Shown: positions 1-10,178, numbered from the stretch's first letter. The stretch is 64,000 nucleotides of DNA from Pseudobutyrivibrio sp. (GCA_024684955.1 JAIKWH010000018.1:31398-95397); one strand, 5' to 3'. The notes: generated by a model from the letters alone, not told the origin. Program-made: numbers and translations.

Positions 1-1
1 A

Positions 2-169
2 GTAGCAGACGCCCTAGAGCCTATGCACAAAAGATATGCCGAGTTTGAACAGGACAAGAGCTACATCGACAAGTGTATCAAGGATAACGCTGAAAAGGCC
101 TCTTACTATGCAAATAAGACCCTGAGAAAGGTTTACAAAAAACTAGGCCTCAACGAGATGATTAGATAA
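2..169 (+). CDS. trpS: Tryptophanyl-tRNA synthetase, C-terminal fragment (5' truncated by window)
   Basis: Open frame from the window edge: VADALEPMHKRYAEFEQDKSYIDKCIKDNAEKASYYANKTLRKVYKKLGLNEMIR*, resembling TrpS C-terminal helices. Confidence 0.75.
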   Translation, partial: VADALEPMHKRYAEFEQDKSYIDKCIKDNAEKASYYANKTLRKVYKKLGLNEMIR

Positions 170-197
170 ATAATTATTTATGATTTAATCTTTACAA

Positions 198-235
198 GAA
201 AGACAGGAAAGTGTTAATATACTTCCTGTCTTTTT
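198..235 (+). terminator. Rho-independent terminator after trpS
   Basis: AAAGACAGGAA...TTCCTGTCTTT stem followed by T-rich run. Confidence 0.8.
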
Positions 236-271
236 ATTATTATCTAATAAATTTCCCAAAAAGGAGTTTAA

Positions 272-1807
272 TTGTATAGTGTTGTTAATACAGCCACAGT
301 GTTAGGTATTGATGCAAAACTAATTACTGTAGAGGCTGATATTTCTGAAGGTATGCCCCTGTTTGAGATGGTGGGATATCTTTCGTCTGAAGTAAGAGAG
401 GCCAAGGAAAGAGTTAGGGCCGCTCTTAAAAACCAGGGCTATGCCCTGCCTGTGAAACGAATCACAGTAAATCTCTCTCCAGCAAACATTAGAAAAACCG
501 GGTCCGGTTTTGACCTGCCTATTGCTGTGGCCATTCTTTCGGCCATAGGAATCATTCCAGAGGAGAGCCTGAGGGATGTTTGCGTCATAGGAGAAATAAG
601 CTTAGATGGCAGCATACAGCCTGTAAATGGCATACTGCCTATGGCTCTGGAGGCCAGCGAAAATGGTTTTAAAAAGGTCATTGTGCCAAAGAATAATTTG
701 GTGGAGGCTAGGCTGGTCAACAATATAGAAATTATTGGCCTGAATAATCTCAGGGACGTAATAGAATATTTGACCTATGGCCAATACATAGCCCAGGAAG
801 TCACTGAAAGAGTGGAAGAAGAAAATATTGAGGAAAGTCTATATGATTTTTCAATGATAAATGGGCAGCCAGGTCTGAGAAGGGCCTGCGAGGTGGCGGT
901 AGCAGGCATGCACAATATGCTGATGGTAGGCCCACCTGGAGCAGGTAAATCCATGGTGGCCAAATGCATTCCTTCCATTCTCCCTCCAATGTCAAAGAAG
1001 GATCAGTTGGAACTGACCAAAATATACTCTGTTTGCGGCAAGTTTGATGAGAGAAAGGGTCTCATAAAAAATAGGCCATTTAGGAGTCCTCATCACACTG
1101 TGTCAGAGCAGGGACTAACCGGTGGGGGACAAAACCCAAAGCCAGGAGAGATTTCTCTGGCCCACGGAGGAGTATTATTTTTGGATGAGTTGACTGAGTT
1201 TAGGAAGACTACTCTGGAGATATTAAGGCAGCCTATGGAGGATAAAAAGGTTTCCATTTCCAGGGTAAACGGGTCCTTTACCTACCCGGCTGACTTTATG
1301 CTGGTGGCGGCAATGAATCCTTGCAACTGCGGATATTATCCAAATTTAAACAAGTGTCATTGCACCCGAGCCCAGATACAAAGGTATATAGGCAAGCTAA
1401 GCCAGCCTCTTTTGGATAGGATAGATATAACAGTGGACGCCCCTCAGCTGTCCTATTCTCAAATTTCCTCAAAGGAGAAAAATGAATCCTCAAGGGAGAT
1501 TAGGGCCAGAATTGAAAAATGTCATATGTTGCAGGCTGAAAGGTACAAGGACTATGACTTTAGCAACAATTCTCACATACCAAGTTCTCTTATGGAAAAG
1601 TTTTGCCATTTGGGGCCAGAGGAAGAAAAGTACATGAAGGAAATGTACGAGGAAAATGACCTTACTGCCAGAACCTACTACAAGACATTAAAGGTGGCCA
1701 GAACTATAGCAGATCTGGAGGAGTCTATAGATATCAAGATCAGCCATCTGCAGGAAGCCTTTGCCTATAGGGGATTGGTTAAAAAATACTGGGAGGAGCA
1801 CATTTGA
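272..1807 (+). CDS. comM: YifB/ComM family Mg-chelatase-like AAA+ ATPase
   Basis: VGPPGAGKSMVAK Walker A, LFLDELTEF, MNPCNCGYY motifs; TTG start with aaggag SD. Confidence 0.93.
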   Translation: MYSVVNTATVLGIDAKLITVEADISEGMPLFEMVGYLSSEVREAKERVRAALKNQGYALPVKRITVNLSPANIRKTGSGFDLPIAVAILSAIGIIPEESLRDVCVIGEISLDGSIQPVNGILPMALEASENGFKKVIVPKNNLVEARLVNNIEIIGLNNLRDVIEYLTYGQYIAQEVTERVEEENIEESLYDFSMINGQPGLRRACEVAVAGMHNMLMVGPPGAGKSMVAKCIPSILPPMSKKDQLELTKIYSVCGKFDERKGLIKNRPFRSPHHTVSEQGLTGGGQNPKPGEISLAHGGVLFLDELTEFRKTTLEILRQPMEDKKVSISRVNGSFTYPADFMLVAAMNPCNCGYYPNLNKCHCTRAQIQRYIGKLSQPLLDRIDITVDAPQLSYSQISSKEKNESSREIRARIEKCHMLQAERYKDYDFSNNSHIPSSLMEKFCHLGPEEEKYMKEMYEENDLTARTYYKTLKVARTIADLEESIDIKISHLQEAFAYRGLVKKYWEEHI

Positions 1808-2895
1808 TGAATTCTATTGTTTACCAGTATTGGTTTTTATCAAACCAGGAGATTCCCTACACCAAAAAATACAAATTATACGAATACTTTTTAGATGCAT
1901 ACCATGTATATTACAGTACTGAGCAGGAACTGACAGACTCTGGCATTTTAAACCAGGCGGAGATTAGGCGGTTTTTGACAGCCAGAGAGAGGGCGGATAT
2001 TGAAAAGGACTACAGAGAATTTACCAGGTCTCCCTTTTCCTTTATCACAGTGGAGGACAATGGATTTCCTGACAGGCTCAGGGAAATAGCTGACCCAGCC
2101 TATGGCCTCTTTCATACAGGTAAAATCCCATCCTTTGAAAAGTCAGTTTCCATTGTGGGAGCCAGGAGATGCTCGGCCTACGGCAAGAAAATGGCAGGAG
2201 AGATATCTGCTGAGTTGGCCAAGAGAGGATTTACCATAATAAGTGGCATGGCCAGGGGCATTGACACTGCGGCCCACATGGGATGCCTGGAGGAAGATGG
2301 CAAGACAGTGGCTGTTTTAGGGTCAGGAATAGACGTAGTATATCCTCCTGAAAACAATATATTATATGAAAGAATTGCAAGTACTGGAGCCGTCCTTTCG
2401 GAGTACCCCATGGGGATGAATCCCCTTGCTGAGAATTTTCCCAGGAGAAACAGGATAGTATCAGCCCTTTCATCGGCAATAGTTGTAGTGGAGGCCAGGG
2501 AAAAGTCTGGGTCTTTAATAACAGCAGACCTGGCCCTAGACCAGGGCAAGGATATATACGTAGTCCCTGGTAGAATCGCCGATACCCTGTCCTTTGGCTG
2601 CAACAAACTGGCCAGTATGGGGGCAGGACTCATCTATAATGTAGAAAAATTTGCTGACGAACTCTTGGGAGAGTATGGAGAAAAATATATTAAAAGGGAA
2701 GAGAAAAAGATTGAAATTCCACTGACTAGTGAGGAAAAAATGCTTTTGACTCACTTTGATTACTATCCTAAAAATCTGGTTAATGTGGCCAGTGAATCGG
2801 GGATGGATTACCTCAACTGCCTGACCAACTCCATGGCTCTGGTGAGAAAGGGCCTGCTTTTTGAAGCATTCAAAAACCACTTTGTATTAAGTTAA
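1804..2895 (+). CDS. dprA: DNA processing protein DprA
   Basis: VGARRCSAYGKKMA, SGMARGIDTAAH, LGSGIDVVYPPEN, EYPMGMNP...FPRRNRIVSALS motifs. Confidence 0.95.
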   Translation: MMNSIVYQYWFLSNQEIPYTKKYKLYEYFLDAYHVYYSTEQELTDSGILNQAEIRRFLTARERADIEKDYREFTRSPFSFITVEDNGFPDRLREIADPAYGLFHTGKIPSFEKSVSIVGARRCSAYGKKMAGEISAELAKRGFTIISGMARGIDTAAHMGCLEEDGKTVAVLGSGIDVVYPPENNILYERIASTGAVLSEYPMGMNPLAENFPRRNRIVSALSSAIVVVEAREKSGSLITADLALDQGKDIYVVPGRIADTLSFGCNKLASMGAGLIYNVEKFADELLGEYGEKYIKREEKKIEIPLTSEEKMLLTHFDYYPKNLVNVASESGMDYLNCLTNSMALVRKGLLFEAFKNHFVLS

Positions 2896-2978
2896 AGATT
2901 TAACAGTAAATACTTACAAATACCCGGTTAAAAAACTGTGAATTGTAATAATTGCACGGGAATTAAATCAATTGAACC

Positions 2979-3007
2979 TTGAAATAAAAAAATTTATGTT
3001 GTATAGT
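2979..3007 (+). promoter_or_regulatory. Putative sigma-A promoter of topA
   Basis: TTGAAA-N17-TATAGT about 60 nt upstream of the topA ATG. Confidence 0.55.
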
Positions 3008-3066
3008 GAGTTTCGATTTCTATTAAATATAGAAGTTTCTTATTAAAATAATGGAGTTTAAAGTTT

Positions 3067-5142
3067 ATGGCTAAAAATTTAGTTATAGTTGAGTCGCCTG
3101 CAAAGGTTCACACAATCAAAAAATTCCTTGGTAGCAATTATGAGGTTATGGCTTCTCAGGGCCATGTTAGAGACATGCCAAAGTCCCAATTGGGATTTGA
3201 TCCTGAGAATGATTTCGAGCCAAAGTATATTACAATCAGGGGCAAGGGTGAACTGCTTGCTGCCCTTCGTAAAGAGGTAAAAAAGGCTGACAAGATATAT
3301 CTGGCAACTGATCCCGACCGGGAGGGAGAGGCTATTTCTTGGCATCTTACCTACGCCCTTAATCTGGAAGGGAAAAAGGTCTATCGAATCACTTTCAATG
3401 AAATCACTAAGACAGCAGTTAAAAATGCATTAAAGAATCCTAGGGAAATCGACATGGATTTAGTGGATGCCCAGCAGGCTAGGCGTATGCTTGACAGAAT
3501 GGTGGGATACAAGATTTCTCCACTACTCTGGGCAAAGGTTAAAAGGGGACTTTCCGCTGGACGAGTCCAGTCTGTTGCCCTCCGCATTATCTGTGACAGG
3601 GAAAATGAGATTGAATCATTTATTCCTCAGGAATATTACACCCTGGATTTGTTGCTGGACACAAAGGGAGGCAAAAAACCTATTGTGGCCAAGTATTATG
3701 GAGATATTTCTGGAAAGAAAGAGATATCTGACAAGGAAAGTCTGGATGCCATTATGGCAGGACTGAAAGGGGCTAAATACTCTGTTTCTGCAGTAAAAAA
3801 GGGAACAAGAGAGAAGAAGGCTCCCCTTCCTTTTACCACATCTACTATGCAGCAAGAGGCTTCAAAGGCTTTGAATTTTTCAATTCAAAAGACCATGAGC
3901 GTAGCCCAGCAGTTGTATGAAGGTGTTACAGTAAAGGGCTATGGTACTATCGGTCTGATTACTTACTTGCGTACTGACTCTACCCGTGTTTCCGACGAGG
4001 CTAGGGCAGCGGCAGAAGAATTTATTAATGGCAACTATGGCCAAGAATATTTGTCAGCAGCATCTGCTTCCTCTAAAAAAAATGGCGGCAAGGTGCAGGA
4101 TGCCCACGAGGCAATTAGACCTGCTGATTTAAATATTATCCCAGCAGAGGTAAAGGATAGTCTCACAAGAGACCAGTACAGGCTCTATCAATTAATTTGG
4201 AAGCGCTTTATGGCTAGCCAGATGGCAAATGCTATGTATGACACAATCTCTGTAAATATAAAGGGAAATAATCAGGTATTTACCGCTTCAGATTCCAGCA
4301 TTAAATTCGATGGTTTCATGATGATTTATGTTGATTCTGATGACGAGGAGGACTCAAAGGTACATCCACTTGCCAGCATTTCAGAGGATACAGAACTTAT
4401 CTTTAATTCCTTTGATGAAAAGCAGCATTTTACCCAGCCCTTGCCTCATTTTACTGAGGCCTCTTTAGTAAAGACTTTGGAGGAGCAGGGTATCGGTAGA
4501 CCATCGACCTACTCACCTACCATCACCACTCTTTTAAAGAGACATTACATTACAAAGGAGGCTAAAAACCTCTTTGTCACAGAGCTTGGTGAGGTTGTTA
4601 ACCAGATTATGGTGGATTCCTTCCCAACAATTGTAAATGAGAAATTTACAGCAAACCTGGAGGCTTTGCTTGACGGGGTTGAAGAGGGAAGTGTAGAATG
4701 GAAATCTGTTGTCAAAAACTTCTATCCAGATCTGGAGTCTGCAGTAGAAATAGCTGAGCAGGAACTGGCAAAGGTGGAGATTCATGATGAGGTTACTGAC
4801 GTAATCTGTGACAATTGTGGCAGAAACATGGTAATCAAATTTGGACCTCATGGAAAATTCCTGGCATGCCCAGGTTTCCCTGAGTGCAAGAATACCAAAC
4901 CTTTCCTGGAAAAGATTGGAGTTCCTTGCCCTAAGTGCGGCGGAGATGTGGTTATTAGAAAATCTCAAAAGGGTAGAAAGTTCTTTGGATGCGCAAATCA
5001 TCCTGAGTGCGACTTTATTAGCTGGTCAAGACCTACAACAGAAAAGTGCCCTAAATGCGGCACTTATATGGTGGAGAAGGGTAGCAAGTTGGTTTGTGCC
5101 AATGATGAATGTAGATTTGTCGAAAATGTAAACAAAAATTAA
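3067..5142 (+). CDS. topA: DNA topoisomerase I
   Basis: Toprim NLVIVESPAKVHTIKKFLG, DPDREGEAISWH, LITYLRTDSTR, C-terminal zinc ribbons. Confidence 0.98.
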   Translation: MAKNLVIVESPAKVHTIKKFLGSNYEVMASQGHVRDMPKSQLGFDPENDFEPKYITIRGKGELLAALRKEVKKADKIYLATDPDREGEAISWHLTYALNLEGKKVYRITFNEITKTAVKNALKNPREIDMDLVDAQQARRMLDRMVGYKISPLLWAKVKRGLSAGRVQSVALRIICDRENEIESFIPQEYYTLDLLLDTKGGKKPIVAKYYGDISGKKEISDKESLDAIMAGLKGAKYSVSAVKKGTREKKAPLPFTTSTMQQEASKALNFSIQKTMSVAQQLYEGVTVKGYGTIGLITYLRTDSTRVSDEARAAAEEFINGNYGQEYLSAASASSKKNGGKVQDAHEAIRPADLNIIPAEVKDSLTRDQYRLYQLIWKRFMASQMANAMYDTISVNIKGNNQVFTASDSSIKFDGFMMIYVDSDDEEDSKVHPLASISEDTELIFNSFDEKQHFTQPLPHFTEASLVKTLEEQGIGRPSTYSPTITTLLKRHYITKEAKNLFVTELGEVVNQIMVDSFPTIVNEKFTANLEALLDGVEEGSVEWKSVVKNFYPDLESAVEIAEQELAKVEIHDEVTDVICDNCGRNMVIKFGPHGKFLACPGFPECKNTKPFLEKIGVPCPKCGGDVVIRKSQKGRKFFGCANHPECDFISWSRPTTEKCPKCGTYMVEKGSKLVCANDECRFVENVNKN

Positions 5143-5181
5143 AACTAGTTGTGAAATGTTATGTTTTAGAACAACAAGTGG

Positions 5182-5226
5182 AATATTCTGAATTTTATTG
5201 CAATTTGTACAAATAGATGCTATAAT
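5182..5226 (+). promoter_or_regulatory. codY promoter with CodY-box-like sequence immediately upstream
   Basis: TTGCAA (5198-5203)-N17-TATAAT (5221-5226); AATATTCTGAATTTT (5182-5196) matches 12/15 of AATTTTCWGAAAATT. Confidence 0.65.
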
Positions 5227-5338
5227 TTGAGCGAATTTCCGCCAAAGAATGTTTGTTTATTATTTCTTTAATTGGTTTTTCGGGGAATAGTTATCGAATA
5301 ATTTGAACATTTTGTTTTATATTAGGAGGAATTTTTAA

Positions 5339-6115
5339 ATGAGTGTACAGTTATTGGACAAGACAAGAAAGATAGGAAAGCTTCTTCATAATAATAATTC
5401 GTCCAAGGTAGTTTTTAATGACATTTGCTCAGTGTTAACCGAAATACTTGATTCTTCAGTTCTTGTTATTTCTAAAAAGGGTAAGGTCCTGGGCCTTTCT
5501 CATGATGGAGAAATCAACGAAATCAAAGAACTTATCGTAGATGAGGTTGGTGGATTTATCGATTCTCTTTTAAATGAAAGACTTCTTTCAATCCTTTCAA
5601 CAAAGGAAAATGTTAATCTCAAGACCCTTGGTTTTGAAAAGGCAAATGTTGATCAGTATTCAGCAATTATTGCTCCTATTGATATAGCAGGAGAGAGACT
5701 TGGTACTCTTTTCGTTTACAGATATGATAAGCAGTATGATATTGATGATATTATCTTAACAGAGTATGGCACCACAGTTGTTGGTCTTGAGATGATGAGA
5801 TCAGTAAATGAGGAGTCAGCTGAGGAAAACCGCAAGTTGCAGGTTGTTAAGAGTGCTATTTCAACTCTTTCATACTCAGAGCTTGAAGCAATCATACACA
5901 TCTTTGATGAATTAGATGGCAACGAAGGGGTGTTGGTTGCATCAAAAATTGCCGATAGAGTAGGTATAACAAGATCTGTTATTGTTAATGCTCTCCGCAA
6001 GTTTGAGTCAGCTGGTGTTATTGAGTCACGTTCTTCTGGTATGAAGGGTACATACATCAAGGTTTTAAACGATGTTGTATTTGATGAGTTGGCTGAGATC
6101 AAAAAGGGCAAATAA
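5339..6115 (+). CDS. codY: GTP-sensing transcriptional pleiotropic repressor CodY
   Basis: LLDKTRKIGKLL N-terminus, GAF-like domain, C-terminal wHTH ASKIADRVGITRSVIVNALRKFESAGVIESRSSGMKGTYIKVLN. Confidence 0.97.
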   Translation: MSVQLLDKTRKIGKLLHNNNSSKVVFNDICSVLTEILDSSVLVISKKGKVLGLSHDGEINEIKELIVDEVGGFIDSLLNERLLSILSTKENVNLKTLGFEKANVDQYSAIIAPIDIAGERLGTLFVYRYDKQYDIDDIILTEYGTTVVGLEMMRSVNEESAEENRKLQVVKSAISTLSYSELEAIIHIFDELDGNEGVLVASKIADRVGITRSVIVNALRKFESAGVIESRSSGMKGTYIKVLNDVVFDELAEIKKGK

Positions 6116-6146
6116 TATTAAGTAAATATTTAGGATAGTTGATGAT

Positions 6147-6179
6147 AAAGGGATTTACTTTGGTAAGTCCCCTTTTTTT
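6147..6179 (+). terminator. Terminator after codY
   Basis: AAAGGGATTTAC/GTAAGTCCCCTTTTTTT hairpin. Confidence 0.75.
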
Positions 6180-6264
6180 ATATGTGCTGAAAATATGTGG
6201 CTTTGAATTGCTACAAGTTGTTGTGGTATTTTTTGTGAAATATACAAGATAATGGAAAATACAC

Positions 6265-6293
6265 TTGTGTTTTCTGCCATATATTTTTATAAT
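6265..6293 (+). promoter_or_regulatory. Putative sigma-A promoter of the flgB operon
   Basis: TTGTGT-N17-TATAAT, ~28 nt upstream of flgB ATG. Confidence 0.55.
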
Positions 6294-6320
6294 TATAGTT
6301 AGTCTAGGAGGATTGTAATT

Positions 6321-6710
6321 ATGCTTAGTTCAGATGCCTTTTCTTACATCAATTTATTGGACAATACTGCTGATATCTCTTGGCGTAGAGAGACTTTGAT
6401 CAACAACAACATAGCCAATAATGATACTCCAGGTTACAAGAGGATGGATATTGAATTTGAAAGTGTTCTCAGAAGAGAACTGATCAATACCCACGAAAAG
6501 ACTCTTGATAGGGCGGTAAAAGCCCTTGATGGCACCCAGATAGAGGGAATTGAATACAAGGACTATGAGAATTATTCATACAGACTGGATGGTAATAATG
6601 TAGATATGGACACAGAAAATGTGGAACTTGCATCAGAGCAACTGAGATATCAGACTCTGACTACCAGCATCAACAATGAGGTTGCCAGGTTCAAATCAGT
6701 TATTTCTTAA
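6321..6710 (+). CDS. flgB: Flagellar basal-body rod protein FlgB
   Basis: RRETLINNNIANNDTPGYKRMDIEFE. Confidence 0.95.
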   Translation: MLSSDAFSYINLLDNTADISWRRETLINNNIANNDTPGYKRMDIEFESVLRRELINTHEKTLDRAVKALDGTQIEGIEYKDYENYSYRLDGNNVDMDTENVELASEQLRYQTLTTSINNEVARFKSVIS

Positions 6711-6736
6711 TCCATTACATTAGATAGGAGGCTTTT

Positions 6737-7192
6737 ATGGGACTTTTTCAAGGATTTGATATAGCCGCAACAGGTATGACTGCCCAGCGTTTTCGTATGG
6801 ATGTCATCGCTGAAAACATTGCAAATGTATCCACCACCCGCACAGAGGATGGGGGACCATATAGGAGAAAGATAGTTACCTTTACCGAAAAAGAATTAAA
6901 CAAGGGCTTGTCTTTTCAGAATGTATTAAAGGACACTCAAAAGAGAGCCTATGAAGGAAATGGTGTGAAAGTTTCCAAGGTTTCCGGAGATTATGACACA
7001 GACTTTATTATGGAGTACGATCCTTCTCATCCAGATGCTGACGAAAATGGATATGTATCATATCCAAATGTTAATACAGTTACTGAGATGACCAACCTAA
7101 TTGATGCCAGCAGATCCTACGAGGCAAACACAACAGCCTTTGATGCGATAAAGTCTATGGCCCAGGCAGGCATTTCTATTGGCCAGGGTTGA
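6737..7192 (+). CDS. flgC: Flagellar basal-body rod protein FlgC
   Basis: FDIAATGMTAQRFRMDVIAENIANVSTTRT; C-terminal YPNVNTVTEMTNLIDASRSYEANTTAF. Confidence 0.96.
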   Translation: MGLFQGFDIAATGMTAQRFRMDVIAENIANVSTTRTEDGGPYRRKIVTFTEKELNKGLSFQNVLKDTQKRAYEGNGVKVSKVSGDYDTDFIMEYDPSHPDADENGYVSYPNVNTVTEMTNLIDASRSYEANTTAFDAIKSMAQAGISIGQG

Positions 7193-7220
7193 TGATTAAT
7201 TAAAATCGGAGGGTTAGTTT

Positions 7221-7535
7221 ATGCCAAATATTACACCTATATCTTCAGTTTCTGACTTATATGGGACCACTCCAGTTACTGCAGAGACAACTCCTGTCAC
7301 AGGAGACAGCGGCTTTGCATCTATGCTGGGGTCGGTGATGGCTCTTCTCAAAGATACCAATTCCTTGCAGGAAATCGCCCAAAAGGAAGAGGTGGCCTTT
7401 GCTTTAGGGGAGACTGATAATACTCATGACCTTATGGTGGCTGAGCAAAAGGCTAATATTGCACTTCAATATACTGTTGCTATCAGGGACAGGGTTTTGG
7501 AAGCATACAATATCATTATGCAGATGCAAATCTAA
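7221..7535 (+). CDS. fliE: Flagellar hook-basal body complex protein FliE
   Basis: HDLMVAEQKANIALQYTVAIRDRVLEAYNIIMQMQI. Confidence 0.93.
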   Translation: MPNITPISSVSDLYGTTPVTAETTPVTGDSGFASMLGSVMALLKDTNSLQEIAQKEEVAFALGETDNTHDLMVAEQKANIALQYTVAIRDRVLEAYNIIMQMQI

Positions 7536-7554
7536 TTAATTAAAGGGAGAAAAA

Positions 7555-9165
7555 ATGCCGGAACAGATTCAAAATCTAATTAATAGAATACTGGAATGGT
7601 GGAGAAAGTTTACAAGGAGACAGCAGGTTTTGATTGTATCAATCGCTGCTGTTGTTATTGTGTCTTTCGTTATTTTAGGTGTGGTAATTACCAGACCTAC
7701 AATGGTAAAACTCATCGAATGTACTGATGGCAAGCAGGCCTCATCTGTCCAGGAATTATTGACTGGAGAGAGCATTTCCTACGAAACCAGCGAGGATGGA
7801 TTTACATTCTACGTAGAGGACAAGGATATGGCCCAGGCTAACATTCTCCTGGGGTCAAACGAGATTCCTACCAGCGGTTATGGTATGGATGATGTCTTTG
7901 ACGGCAGTTTTTCTACTACCGAGGCTGACAAACAAAAGAAATATCAGGTCTATTTAGAGGAACATTTTGCAGAATATATAGAGACACTTTCTATGGTTGA
8001 GGATGCAAAGGTTACCCTTTCTCTGCCAGAGGAGGACGGCACCCTTATTTCTCAGCAGCAGGACGCATATGCATCAATCATTTTACAATTGACTACAAAT
8101 TCCATTTCTGCAGACACATCAAATACTATTGCAAAATATGTGGCTACAGAACTTGGAAATGATGATACTAAAAACATTGTTATCATGGATACCGACGGAA
8201 ATATGCTATTCTCCGGGGGTGATGATTCTTCCACTGCAGGCAAGGCCTCGGCTAATCAGGACATTAGAGAGCGGGCCAAGACCACAATGGAAGAGGATGT
8301 TAAAAAGGTTTTAGAGTCCACCGAATTGTACGACGGGGTGGAGGTAGGAGTTAACCTGTCTATGTCTTTTGATGTGGACAAATACGTAGATTATCACTAC
8401 TACGTGGATGAGGGCATGACCCAGGGATACTTGGATTCTGAGTCTGGCTCCTCTAGCAATTCCATCGGTGGTAATGGTGGAGTCCCTGGTACTGATACCA
8501 ATGATGATGACACCACCTATGTCATGGAGGATGGCAACATTACTGAGAATAATACAAATGAATTCTACAAGGATTATCTTCCTAGTGAGACTGTCACAGA
8601 GCACGAGGAGGAAATGGGCAAAAGAAATCTCGATGATTCTTCTATTGCCGTATCTTGTATTACATACCATATTTACAATGAGGATGAACTAAAAGAAAAT
8701 GGTACCTTGGATGAGCAGGGTATTACTTTTGATGAGTTTGTAGAGCAGAATTCAGACAGGATTGAGCAGGAGGTACCTGAGACTGTTATAAATGCGGTTT
8801 CCAAGACCACAGGTATTTCAATTGAAAACATTTCTGTCTCTGCATATGAAATACCAATGTTCCAGTATTCTTCAGCCTCTGGGCTTTCTCTTACAGACAT
8901 AATTCAGATAGTCCTTGCAATTCTTATCTTTGCAATGCTTGGCTTTGTTGTATTTAGAAGCCTCAGAACAGAGGAGGAAGAGCCAGTTGAGGAAGAACTT
9001 ACAATCGATGATCTCATTGCCTCTACCAAAGAGGAAGAGGAACTTGAAGATATTGGCTACACAGAGAAATCTGAGGCCCGTATCCTCATTGAAAAATTCG
9101 TGGATGAAAAGCCAGAGGCAGTTGCTCAATTGCTGCGAAATTGGCTTAATGAAGATTGGGGATAG
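7555..9165 (+). CDS. fliF: Flagellar M-ring protein FliF
   Basis: N- and C-terminal TM helices, YQVYLEEHFAEYIETLSMVEDAKVTLSLPEE secretin-like domain, FliG-binding C-term. Confidence 0.95.
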   Translation: MPEQIQNLINRILEWWRKFTRRQQVLIVSIAAVVIVSFVILGVVITRPTMVKLIECTDGKQASSVQELLTGESISYETSEDGFTFYVEDKDMAQANILLGSNEIPTSGYGMDDVFDGSFSTTEADKQKKYQVYLEEHFAEYIETLSMVEDAKVTLSLPEEDGTLISQQQDAYASIILQLTTNSISADTSNTIAKYVATELGNDDTKNIVIMDTDGNMLFSGGDDSSTAGKASANQDIRERAKTTMEEDVKKVLESTELYDGVEVGVNLSMSFDVDKYVDYHYYVDEGMTQGYLDSESGSSSNSIGGNGGVPGTDTNDDDTTYVMEDGNITENNTNEFYKDYLPSETVTEHEEEMGKRNLDDSSIAVSCITYHIYNEDELKENGTLDEQGITFDEFVEQNSDRIEQEVPETVINAVSKTTGISIENISVSAYEIPMFQYSSASGLSLTDIIQIVLAILIFAMLGFVVFRSLRTEEEEPVEEELTIDDLIASTKEEEELEDIGYTEKSEARILIEKFVDEKPEAVAQLLRNWLNEDWG

Positions 9166-9170
9166 AATCT

Positions 9171-10178
9171 ATGGCTAGTGAAGATTTAAATGGCGTACAA
9201 AAGGCGGCCATTCTTTTAATAGCTCTTGGCCCTGAAAAGTCTTCCCAGATATTTAAACATCTCAAGGAAGAGGAAATCGAGGAGCTGACCCTTGAAATTG
9301 CGAATACAAGAAGTATCTCGCCACAGCTCAAGGAAGAGGTTATTGAAGAATTCTACCAGGTATGTCTGGCACAACAATATATTGCTGAAGGTGGTATTGG
9401 ATATGCCAAAGAACTTTTGGAAAAAGCTCTTGGCAATGACAGAGCCCAGGATGTTATCACCAAACTAACTGCTTCTTTGCAGGTTAGACCTTTTGAGTTT
9501 ATTAGGAAGACGGAGCCTTCTCAGGTCTTAAACTTTATTCAGGACGAGCATCCTCAGACCATAGCAATGATTCTTTCTTATTTGTCTGCAGGTCAGGCTT
9601 CCCTTATTATTGGAGCCCTTCCTCCAGAAAAGCAGGCTGATGTAGCCAGAAGAATTGCTATGATGGATAGGACCTCGCCTGAGGTTATCAAAGAGGTGGA
9701 GAGAGTATTAGAGAGAAAACTTTCTTCCCTTATCAATCAGGATTACACTATCGCCGGTGGCGTAGATGCAGTTGTAAATATTTTAAATACTGTAGACCGT
9801 GGTACAGAAAAACGAATCATGGAGTCTTTGGAAATCGAAGAGCCAGAGTTGGCAGAAGAAATCCGCAAGAAGATGTTCGTATTCGAGGATATTCTCCTGC
9901 TGGACGACCGTGCAATTCAGCGTGTGCTTAGAGATGTAGACAACTCTGACCTGGGTGTGGCACTAAAAGGTGCTAATGACGAGGTTCAGAGTGCTATATT
10001 TAAAAATCTTTCTTCTCGTCTTGCTGCTATGATTAAAGAGGACATGGAATTCATGGGTCCTGTACGTATGAAGGATGTAGAAGAGGCTCAGCAGAAGATA
10101 GTTGGTATTATCAGAAAACTGGAAGACTCTGCTGAAATCGTTATTTCAAGAGGTGGTGGAGATGAGCTCATTGTCTAG
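9171..10178 (+). CDS. fliG: Flagellar motor switch protein FliG (track start 9156; ATG 9171 preferred)
   Basis: VQKAAILLIALGPEKSSQIFKHL, EHPQTIAMILSYL, FVFEDILLLDDRAIQRVLRDVD. Confidence 0.97.
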   Translation: MASEDLNGVQKAAILLIALGPEKSSQIFKHLKEEEIEELTLEIANTRSISPQLKEEVIEEFYQVCLAQQYIAEGGIGYAKELLEKALGNDRAQDVITKLTASLQVRPFEFIRKTEPSQVLNFIQDEHPQTIAMILSYLSAGQASLIIGALPPEKQADVARRIAMMDRTSPEVIKEVERVLERKLSSLINQDYTIAGGVDAVVNILNTVDRGTEKRIMESLEIEEPELAEEIRKKMFVFEDILLLDDRAIQRVLRDVDNSDLGVALKGANDEVQSAIFKNLSSRLAAMIKEDMEFMGPVRMKDVEEAQQKIVGIIRKLEDSAEIVISRGGGDELIV

